Shown in pieces: positions 57,899 through 64,000 of a DNA stretch of 64,000 nt. Position 1 is the first letter of the stretch. Every line of letters begins with the position of its first letter. This DNA is from an uncultured Ruminococcus sp. (GTDB lineage: Bacteria > Bacillota > Clostridia > Oscillospirales > Ruminococcaceae). The translations under genes and the position numbers were made by a program. Under the pieces are notes generated by a model that was not told the origin of the DNA, ran no database searches, and saw only the letters and a program-made list of their open reading frames with translations. The DNA lies in NCBI GenBank assembly GCA_902780695.1, contig CACZGM010000001.1, positions 21,277-85,276 of the forward strand, written 5' to 3'.

Positions 57899-58488
57899 TC
57901 TTCCTTAAGACTTTTCTTGATACGGCTTAACGATTCGGGAGCGATACCGAGATATGTTGCAATATACTGCTGTTTTACAGTCTGACATATTTCCGGAAAC
58001 ATCTTCCTGAAATGAATGTATCTTTCGGACGCGTTCTCCACAAGAAAACCGTTTTCCCGGTATATCTTATATTTCAGAGCGCTTTCAAGAAGCTGTATAT
58101 ATGTGTTCTTTAACGCATCGTTCTCATAGATCAGCGTTTTTATCTCTCCGACTTTAAAGACCATAAGTGTAGTGTCGGTGAGAGTTTCCCATTCGGTAAG
58201 GCTTTCGGGATAACCGAACATCCCGTCGTCCATACACAGTGTTCCTTTTACGGAAAAGCCGCGGGTAATGTCGTTGCCGTCACCGTCGATATAGTAGCAT
58301 CTCGCCATTCCGTCAAGCACCAATGCCGCGGTATCGGTGCTGTCACCGATACTTCTGAGAAGTGTGCCCTTTTCGATTATGCGGAATGCTGAGAGCATAA
58401 CTATCCGTTCGAGTGTGTCGTTGTCCAGATCGAGCTTATATGTTTCGGCAAGTGCCGCAAGCTGTTCAATAATTATCTGCTTATTCAT
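57895..58488 (-). CDS. Crp/Fnr-family transcriptional regulator
   Basis: This 197-residue protein has an N-terminal cyclic-nucleotide-binding-type beta barrel (IIEKGTLLRSIGDSTDTAALVLDGMARCYYID, then GTLCMDD) and a C-terminal helical region ending QYIATYLGIAPESLSRIKKSL as the recognition helix. No Fe-S cysteine set is present, so it is not an Fnr oxygen sensor. It is middle in a three-gene operon after a CPBP-type membrane protein (9 bp gap), with GGAG before the ATG. Confidence 0.9.
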   Translation of the reverse strand: MNKQIIIEQLAALAETYKLDLDNDTLERIVMLSAFRIIEKGTLLRSIGDSTDTAALVLDGMARCYYIDGDGNDITRGFSVKGTLCMDDGMFGYPESLTEWETLTDTTLMVFKVGEIKTLIYENDALKNTYIQLLESALKYKIYRENGFLVENASERYIHFRKMFPEICQTVKQQYIATYLGIAPESLSRIKKSLKEE

Positions 58489-58497
58489 AAATACTCC

Positions 58498-59187
58498 TCA
58501 TGCCGTAAGAATATAAAACAATACCGAGATCAGATTCATACCGCCGTGTGCGATCATCGGAACGATGAGTTTTCCGCTCTTCTTGTATCCCCATATCCAG
58601 AGCAGCCCCACAAGGAAAGAATGTCCCATATTGAACCAGTCAAGCATTCCGAAAAGGACATTGAACAGAAGCAGTGCCGCTGTTTCACCGAACACATCAC
58701 CGCAGAAGCGTTTCGCAAATCCTCTGAAATATATTTCCTTACAGATACCGCTTACGAAGCCGAGTGAGATCACCATAAGAATGATCTCGCCGGCAGACAG
58801 ACTGCTCCAGCCCCCGAATGCAAGCTCTGTTCTTCCTTTGCTGACGAGCAAAGAAAGCAGACCGACAACAGCGGATATGACTGCAAGTACGATCCCGAGT
58901 GCAATATCCTTCCCGAGTGTTTCTTTTGCCGCTATTTCCTTTGTCAGACTTATGCCGTTCTCCTTGTAAAGCAGGAGCGCTTTCGGCAGAAGAATGATGT
59001 TTGCAAGTATCAGTACAAGACAATATGTATTGAGATCTGCGTTTGCGAAGCTGGCAATGTCAAGAAGATTCATCCCCGGAAGATAGTTCTGACAAGCCCG
59101 CAGGACTTCATATCCCGCTACGATAAGGGTCAGCATTACAGTTATAGAGACAGCCTGCTTTGCGTTATTGAATTTTGTGTTGTTCAT
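58498..59187 (-). CDS. CPBP-family membrane protein with altered catalytic motifs
   Basis: This 229-residue protein has about eight membrane segments. CPBP proteases (Rce1-like, bacteriocin immunity or processing) carry EExxxR, FxxxH and HxxxN. Here the first reads KEIYFR, the second FGMLD, and only the third (HGGMN) is intact. Loss of the first Glu and of the middle His suggests it is not an active protease. The ATG at 59187 has GAGG 8 bp upstream and is preferred to the two starts just before it. It is first in the operon with the Crp gene. Confidence 0.8.
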   Translation of the reverse strand: MNNTKFNNAKQAVSITVMLTLIVAGYEVLRACQNYLPGMNLLDIASFANADLNTYCLVLILANIILLPKALLLYKENGISLTKEIAAKETLGKDIALGIVLAVISAVVGLLSLLVSKGRTELAFGGWSSLSAGEIILMVISLGFVSGICKEIYFRGFAKRFCGDVFGETAALLLFNVLFGMLDWFNMGHSFLVGLLWIWGYKKSGKLIVPMIAHGGMNLISVLFYILTA

Positions 59188-59222
59188 TATCATCACCTCA
59201 CGATGATGATAACATATCTGTT

Positions 59223-59245
59223 GGCATTTGTCATTAACAAATGTT
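59223..59245. promoter_or_regulatory. Palindrome upstream of the CPBP-Crp operon
   Basis: GCATTTGT and ACAAATGT are near-perfect inverted arms around CATTA. They lie about 35 bp upstream of the first start codon, at the expected -35 area of the minus-strand promoter. Candidate operator, perhaps for the Crp protein itself. Confidence 0.45.
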
Positions 59246-59339
59246 AAGAAAACAAAAAATCTTACTCTCGTTCATTACGGAATTTCGACGCCTTATATGA
59301 ACTTGTAATTTTATCACTCAAAAGTAACACTCCAACGCT

Positions 59340-59355
59340 GTTAGCATTCGCTAAT
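59340..59355. promoter_or_regulatory. GTTAGC-N4-GCTAAT palindrome (site 1)
   Basis: It matches site 2 (GTTAGC-TTGT-GCTAAC, 60306-60321). Its position between the CPBP operon and the TetR-ABC operon suggests a shared regulator. Confidence 0.5.
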
Positions 59356-59477
59356 CATACTATCACATTTTTGTACAAATGTCAATAGTCTGCGGTCAAA
59401 AGTTTGCTTGTGTGAAAAGAGGTGGCACTATACCAGTAGCAGTACGTACCGATAAAAGTACTAAAACAGTCATATAT

Positions 59478-59520
59478 AAAAGCACCGTTTTCAGAGATCA
59501 ACTCGGAAGGCGGTGCTTTT
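59478..59520 (+). terminator. Terminator-like hairpin of an unassigned leader or small RNA
   Basis: AAAAGCACCG (59478-59487) and CGGTGCTTTT (59511-59520). It is preceded by GAGGTGGCACTATACC and an AGTAC/AGTACT stem-loop (59430-59460). No gene lies immediately upstream on this strand, so a short transcript or an orphan leader is possible. Confidence 0.45.
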
Positions 59521-59572
59521 GTGACTTATGCCAAAATCCGTGCGCCGATAAAGTATTTTTTTGTGCCGTTCA

Positions 59573-59641
59573 GTAAACATTGTTCACATACCTTGACAAA
59601 CGATCGGATATGTGATATCATTCGTTTGTAAACAGTGTTTA
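59573..59641 (+). promoter_or_regulatory. TetR-ABC operon promoter flanked by two operators
   Basis: TTGACA (59593-59598), a 17-bp spacer and TATCAT (59616-59621). Operator A is TAAACA-T-TGTTCA (59574-59586), just upstream of the -35. Operator B is the perfect TAAACA-G-TGTTTA (59629-59641), just downstream of the -10. Two like sites bracketing the promoter fit repression by the TetR protein encoded next. Confidence 0.8.
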
Positions 59642-59664
59642 TTTTAGCGAAGGGAGGTTTGTGT

Positions 59665-60282
59665 ATGCCGAGAGACAAGACCGAAGCACACGAAAAGATC
59701 ATAGCGGCAGCAGTCAGAGAGTTTATGACATACGGCTTTGAGAATGCGTCCATGCGCAGGATCGCTGCTGAAGTCGGACTGACCGTCGGCGCGCTGTACC
59801 GGCATTTCCCGAATAAAGAGGAGATGTTCGCGGCATTGGTCGAACCGACCGTCAGCAAGCTGATGAAAAAATACCGGGAATTCTGCGAGCATGGCTATGA
59901 AGTCATGAAGTGCGGCGATGTACAGAAGCTGTGGGAAGAAAGCGAGAGCGAAACAAAGTGGCTGATGTGCTTTATCTACGACCATTTTGAAGCATTCAAG
60001 CTGCTGATCTGCCGTTCGCAGGGAACCAGATTTGAGAGCTTTGTTCACGATATGGCTCTGCTGGAAGAGCGTTCGACCCTTGACTACTTTGAACGCATGA
60101 AAACGTACAATATGACTGTCAACGAGCTTTCACAGAAGGAATTCCATATGCTGGTGACCGCGAATGTTTCGGCGGTGTTCGAGGCAGTGATACACGATTT
60201 CAGCCGTGAGGAAGCAATGCACTATTCGGAAACGCTTGATGCATTCTTTTCGGCAGGCTGGAGAAAGTTACTCGGCATCTGA
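59665..60282 (+). CDS. TetR-family transcriptional repressor
   Basis: This protein has 205 residues. The N-terminal HTH is typical (HEKIIAAAVREFMTYGFENASMRRIAAEVGLTVGALYRHFPNKEEMFAAL); the C-terminal helical domain is the variable ligand-binding part. The ATG at 59665 follows GGGAGG; an in-frame start 30 bp earlier would fall in the operator region. It probably represses itself and the two ABC genes 57 bp downstream. The ligand is likely a compound moved by the transporter. Confidence 0.92.
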   Translation: MPRDKTEAHEKIIAAAVREFMTYGFENASMRRIAAEVGLTVGALYRHFPNKEEMFAALVEPTVSKLMKKYREFCEHGYEVMKCGDVQKLWEESESETKWLMCFIYDHFEAFKLLICRSQGTRFESFVHDMALLEERSTLDYFERMKTYNMTVNELSQKEFHMLVTANVSAVFEAVIHDFSREEAMHYSETLDAFFSAGWRKLLGI

Positions 60283-60305
60283 TGCCGAATTTCTTTTGCC
60301 AATCA

Positions 60306-60321
60306 GTTAGCTTGTGCTAAC
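60306..60321. promoter_or_regulatory. GTTAGC-N4-GCTAAC palindrome (site 2)
   Basis: A perfect 6-bp inverted repeat directly between tetR and the first ABC gene, 18 bp before its start. Similar TTAGC-type palindromes precede iron-related genes in some Firmicutes. That link is from general knowledge and unproven here. Confidence 0.55.
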
Positions 60322-60339
60322 ACAATAAGGAGGATTTTT

Positions 60340-62100
60340 ATGGAACAAAAGAAAAAGCGCTCTGCGGTCAGCTGGGTGATCGAATTTGCAGGGCAGAAAA
60401 AACCGAACTACATTTTAAGCGTTCTGCTGGCGGTGTGCAAGGTCGTGTTCGGTCTGATGCCGTATCTGTATATGGCGGATATCGTCGGCAAGCTGCTTGA
60501 AATGCACGCGGGTACGCTGGATAAGGATATGTCCCTGCTGACCGCAAGCATCATAAAAATGGCAGTATTCTGGCTGCTGTGCCGTATATGCCATGCGATC
60601 TCGACAACGCTTTCCCATGCCGCGACTTTTGAAGTGCTTGCAAATATCCGCAGACAGCTTACCGAGAAGCTCTCGAAACTGCCGCTCGGCTCTGTGCTGT
60701 CGCAGTCAAGCGGAACATACAAGAACATCATCTGTGAGCGCGTGGATTCGATCGAAACAACGCTTGCACATATCATTCCGGAAGTGCTTTCTTCCGCGTT
60801 CGTGCCGGTTGCGCTCATAATATACATGATGACGATAAACTGGCAGCTTACGCTGATCTCCCTGATCTGCGTACCGGTGGGCGCGGCGTTTTTCATGCTT
60901 ATGATGGTCGGCAGCCAGAAAAGCTATGAAAATACAGTCGTAAAAACGAAAAAGCTGAATGATACCGCCGTCGAATACATCAACGGCATTGAGGTCATTA
61001 AGGCGTTCGGCAAGGCGAAAACATCGTATGAAAAATTCGTGATCGCCGCAAAAGAGGGAGCCGACTGCTTCATCGACTGGATGCGCCGCTGCAATCTGTG
61101 GCAGAACATTTCGCTGCTGATAATGCCCTATTTCCTGCTCGGGCTGCTGCCGTTAGGTGCGCTGTTTTATATGCAGGGTGCGGTTTCCGGCGCCGATCTG
61201 CTGATGCTTATAATTCTTTCGCTCGGTCTGGTCTCGCCTATAATGACGATCGCGTCCTATTGGGACGGCATTGCAAAAATGGGTACGATCATCGGAGAAG
61301 CAACGGAGATCCTTGAGCGCGGCGAGCTTATCCGCCCCGATACGCTGAAAGAAAAGCCGGACGGTACAGACATAGTTCTGCATGATGTTCATTTCGGCTA
61401 CAACGATGAGGAGATACTGCACGGCATTGATCTGAACATCAGACAGGGAACTGTCAATGCGCTGGTCGGACCGTCCGGTTCGGGCAAATCTACTATCGCA
61501 AAGCTGATAGCTTCATTCTGGGACGTGAACAGCGGCAGCATCACCCTCGGCGGCGTGGATATCCGCAAAATACCGCTTGAACAGTACAACCGGAATATCG
61601 CCTATGTTTCGCAGGACAATTACCTTTTCGACGAGACGATCATGGATAATATCCGTATGGGCGACCCGGATGCGAGCGACGAAGATGTGATGAACGCGGC
61701 AAAGGCCTGCGGCTGCCACGACTTTATCATGCAGCTCGAACACGGATATCAGACGGTAGTCGGCGGTGCGGGCGGACATCTTTCCGGCGGTGAACGGCAG
61801 CGTATCTCAATTGCAAGAGCGATGCTGAAAAATGCGCCCGTCGTCATTCTCGACGAAGCCACGGCTTACACCGACCCCGAAAACGAAGCGCTGGTGCAGT
61901 CCTCCGTTGCAAAGCTGGTACAGGGCAGAACTCTGCTCGTCATAGCGCACAGGCTGTCAACGATAGCTTCCGCAGATCAGATCATTCTTATAAACAACGG
62001 CACTGTTGAAGCGTCCGGCACACAGGAAGAATTGCTCGCAGAATCGCCGCTGTACCGGCAGATGTGGGAAACGCACATGGCAGTAAGGGAGGGTGCATAA
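60340..62100 (+). CDS. ABC transporter, fused permease-ATPase, subunit 1
   Basis: This 586-residue half-transporter has six membrane segments (about 20-300) and a C-terminal ATPase. The Walker A is VGPSGSGKST, the Q-loop region AYVSQDNYLFDETIMDN, the signature LSGGERQRIS and the Walker B VVILDEATAYTDPE; the H-loop His is in IAHRL. In the D-loop region TAYTDPE replaces the usual TASxDxE. It pairs with the overlapping next gene as a heterodimer. Such pairs export drugs or peptides, and a related subclass (YbtPQ-like) imports metal-siderophores. AGGAGG precedes the ATG. Under TetR control. Confidence 0.93.
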   Translation: MEQKKKRSAVSWVIEFAGQKKPNYILSVLLAVCKVVFGLMPYLYMADIVGKLLEMHAGTLDKDMSLLTASIIKMAVFWLLCRICHAISTTLSHAATFEVLANIRRQLTEKLSKLPLGSVLSQSSGTYKNIICERVDSIETTLAHIIPEVLSSAFVPVALIIYMMTINWQLTLISLICVPVGAAFFMLMMVGSQKSYENTVVKTKKLNDTAVEYINGIEVIKAFGKAKTSYEKFVIAAKEGADCFIDWMRRCNLWQNISLLIMPYFLLGLLPLGALFYMQGAVSGADLLMLIILSLGLVSPIMTIASYWDGIAKMGTIIGEATEILERGELIRPDTLKEKPDGTDIVLHDVHFGYNDEEILHGIDLNIRQGTVNALVGPSGSGKSTIAKLIASFWDVNSGSITLGGVDIRKIPLEQYNRNIAYVSQDNYLFDETIMDNIRMGDPDASDEDVMNAAKACGCHDFIMQLEHGYQTVVGGAGGHLSGGERQRISIARAMLKNAPVVILDEATAYTDPENEALVQSSVAKLVQGRTLLVIAHRLSTIASADQIILINNGTVEASGTQEELLAESPLYRQMWETHMAVREGA

Positions 62101-63833
62101 TGTTTACGACACTTAAACGTTTTTTTGCTTTCTGCAATGAAGAAGACCGGAAAAAGCTGTATCTTGCTATCGGTCTCGGGACGGTAAAGGCAGTATTTGC
62201 GGCGCTGCGCATTTCCGCTATCGGCGTTATAGTCATGGGTATTCTTGACGGAAATATGACGGACATGAATGTATGGATCGCCGTCGGGATCCTTGCCGCG
62301 TCGGTTGTCGGACAGCTTCTCATCAACCTGAAGACGACGATGCTTCAAACCGAAGCGGGTTATCACTCATGCTCGAACAAGCGCATTGAGATCGCGGAAC
62401 ATCTGCGCTATCTGCCGATGGGCTACTTCAATGACAACAGTCTCGGGCATATTACAAGCGTTACAACAAACACAATGGAAGCGCTTTCAGATGTTGCAAC
62501 GAGAGTTGTCATGCTTACAACACAGGGCATCCTGACAACAATTGTTATCACAGCGTTTGTCTATGTATTTGACTGGCGAATCGGACTGCTTCTGACAGCC
62601 GGTGTTGCAATTTACGCCCTCATCAACGGCGCGATGCAGAAAGCCACTCGCAAGGGCGCGCCTGCACAGCAGAAAGCGAACAGAGAACTTGTTGCCGCGG
62701 TCATTGAGTTTGTGCAGGGCATTGCAGAGGTCAAAAACTATAATCTTGTCAGCAATCGTGCAAAAAAGCTGGAAGCGGCGATAAAGGCAAAGCAGTACGG
62801 CGACACGCACCTTGAATTTGCTGTTATCCCGTATATCACCTTACAGGAAATTGTCACAAAGCTGACCGGCGTTCTGATGTGCGCCGCATCGGTTTATTTC
62901 TACATCAGCGGAAGTATGTCCCTGCTTTATTGTATCATGATGACGATCAGCTCGTTTATGATCTATGAGAGCCTTGATGTCATGGCGGGATTCTCGGCGC
63001 TTATACGAAGCGTTTCGATCTGTGTCGATCAGGCAAATGAGATCCTTTCCATTCCGGAAATGGATATCGAAGGCGCAGATATCACACCCGAGAGCCATGA
63101 CATAGAGCTGAAAAATATTTCTTTTGCGTATGAAAACAGAACGATCATTAATGGCGTTGACCTGAAAATACCCGAACACACAACAACCGCGATAGTCGGA
63201 CCGTCAGGCGGCGGCAAGACTACGCTGACAAGTCTTATGGCTCGTTTCTGGGATGTAAAAAGCGGCGAAGTTCTGCTCGGCGGCAAAAATGTCAAGGAGT
63301 ACAGCTTTGACAGCCTTATGCGGAATTTCAGCTTTGTGTTCCAGCGGGTGTATCTGTTTGAGGACACCATTGCGAATAATATCCGCTTCGGAGAGCCGGA
63401 CGCGCCTATGGAAAAGGTCATAGATGCCGCGAAGAAAGCACGCTGCCACGACTTCATCATGAGCCTGCCCGACGGCTACGAAACCGTGATCGGTGAGGGC
63501 GGCGCAAGTCTCTCCGGCGGCGAAAAGCAGCGCATTTCCATTGCAAGAGCCATTATGAAAGACAGTCCGATCATCATTCTCGATGAAGCGACTGCCAATG
63601 TTGACCCCGAAAACGAAGCGGAGCTGACAAAGGCTATCGAAGAACTGACGAAAGAAAAGACGATCATTATGATCGCACACCGTCTGAAAACAGTCGAGCA
63701 CGCAGATCAGATCATCGTCATAGACGGCGGTAAAATAGTGCAGCAGGGCAAGCACGGAGAGCTTATGCAGCAGGACGGTATCTACCGCACATTTGTAACA
63801 GACAGACAGAAGGCGGCAAGCTGGAAGCTGTAA
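62100..63833 (+). CDS. ABC transporter, fused permease-ATPase, subunit 2
   Basis: This protein has 577 residues. Six membrane segments are followed by an ATPase with Walker A VGPSGGGKTT, FVFQRVYLFEDTIANNIRFG, signature LSGGEKQRIS, Walker B IIILDEATANVDPE and IAHRLKTVEHADQI. Both nucleotide sites of the heterodimer look competent apart from the D-loop change in subunit 1. The ATG overlaps the subunit 1 stop by one base, with GGAGG upstream, so synthesis is coupled. The operon ends at the hairpin at 63854. Confidence 0.93.
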   Translation: MFTTLKRFFAFCNEEDRKKLYLAIGLGTVKAVFAALRISAIGVIVMGILDGNMTDMNVWIAVGILAASVVGQLLINLKTTMLQTEAGYHSCSNKRIEIAEHLRYLPMGYFNDNSLGHITSVTTNTMEALSDVATRVVMLTTQGILTTIVITAFVYVFDWRIGLLLTAGVAIYALINGAMQKATRKGAPAQQKANRELVAAVIEFVQGIAEVKNYNLVSNRAKKLEAAIKAKQYGDTHLEFAVIPYITLQEIVTKLTGVLMCAASVYFYISGSMSLLYCIMMTISSFMIYESLDVMAGFSALIRSVSICVDQANEILSIPEMDIEGADITPESHDIELKNISFAYENRTIINGVDLKIPEHTTTAIVGPSGGGKTTLTSLMARFWDVKSGEVLLGGKNVKEYSFDSLMRNFSFVFQRVYLFEDTIANNIRFGEPDAPMEKVIDAAKKARCHDFIMSLPDGYETVIGEGGASLSGGEKQRISIARAIMKDSPIIILDEATANVDPENEAELTKAIEELTKEKTIIMIAHRLKTVEHADQIIVIDGGKIVQQGKHGELMQQDGIYRTFVTDRQKAASWKL

Positions 63834-63853
63834 TTACTGCGCCATATGAAACG

Positions 63854-63890
63854 AAAACGAGCTTATACGAATTTGTATAGGCTCGTTTTT
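63854..63890 (+). terminator. Terminator of the TetR-ABC operon
   Basis: AAAACGAGC and GCTCGTTTT arms with an inner TATAC/GTATA stem, ending in a T-run, 20 bp after the stop codon. Confidence 0.85.
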
Positions 63891-63961
63891 ATTGAATTAA
63901 TGTCTGCTCATCAAGAAATGTGTCCGCCTTGAAAATACGCTGAAAGTGTATTTTTAAGGCT

Positions 63962-63990
63962 TTCCGAAGTCCGCATTGCGGATTTCGGAA
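63962..63990. repeat. Inverted repeat at the window end
   Basis: TTCCGAAGTCCGC and GCGGATTTCGGAA pair with one G-T mismatch around ATT. A smaller AAAATACGCTGAAAGTGTATTTT hairpin lies just before it (about 63933-63955). The next feature is beyond the window. Confidence 0.55.
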
Positions 63991-64000
63991 CAACAACTGC

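Noticed and set aside
1-64000. tRNA, rRNA and CRISPR loci
   Set aside because: I found no T-loop/acceptor pairing, no rRNA-like sequence and no regularly spaced repeats with unique spacers. The repeats present are palindromic dispersed elements or promoter units.

Overview
The window reads as chromosome of an anaerobic, gut-type Firmicute close to Ruminococcus (Oscillospiraceae). This is inferred from protein style and promoter style, not from a marker gene. Base composition is balanced. Most promoters have a TATAAT -10 box, often extended as TGATATAAT, with a 17-bp spacer. Ribosome sites are strong GGAGG types. The gene set fits such a host: NADP-type glutamate dehydrogenase, an [FeFe]-hydrogenase-like sensor, a reductase-terminated NRPS of the kind found in gut Clostridia, and secreted Ig-like/FnIII proteins. 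I saw no tRNA, rRNA, CRISPR array, transposase or prophage.

Layout. 1-11.9 kb: a truncated membrane-protein gene leaving the window, then a two-gene NRPS operon (C-A-T-C-A-T-reductase, then A-T-degenerate C-thioesterase), a STAS anti-sigma antagonist and a decayed RsbW-like kinase. 12.5-15.2 kb: a 7TM hybrid histidine kinase. 15.7-22.3 kb: a sigma factor gene overlapping a gene whose product joins an anti-sigma-like N-terminus and one membrane segment to a 1,600-residue alpha-2-macroglobulin-like ectodomain, followed by a MEMO-family lipoprotein. 22.8-33.3 kb (minus strand): one signalling operon with a REC-GGDEF-GGDEF'-REC-HD-GYP protein and three membrane hybrid kinases, one fused to a DegV fatty-acid-binding domain. 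33.5-41.3 kb: housekeeping genes (tyrS, mscS, gdhA, a GNAT), a small AT-rich regulated locus and a secreted FnIII protein. 41.4-54.9 kb: a LytS-type kinase and two secreted proteins that share promoter arrays and N-terminal 60 residues but not mature regions. Between these two lie a macrodomain/ADP-ribosylglycohydrolase pair, a hydrogenase-like sensor fused to GGDEF, and a SpoIIE-type phosphatase. 55.4-64 kb: a MATE exporter, a CPBP-Crp operon, and a TetR-controlled heterodimeric ABC transporter.

The dominant theme is signal transduction: five histidine kinases, two c-di-GMP synthase proteins, a hydrogen/redox-type sensor, a partner-switching set (STAS, decayed RsbW, PP2C) and a cell-surface sigma/anti-sigma unit. 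A second theme is protease control at the surface. The NRPS is of a type that makes peptide aldehydes, which inhibit proteases, and the A2M-like protein belongs to a protease-trapping family. The link between them is inference only.

A composite palindromic repeat occurs in most intergenic regions. It has extended the 3' end of one kinase gene, and a separate repeat abuts the start of an acetyltransferase.
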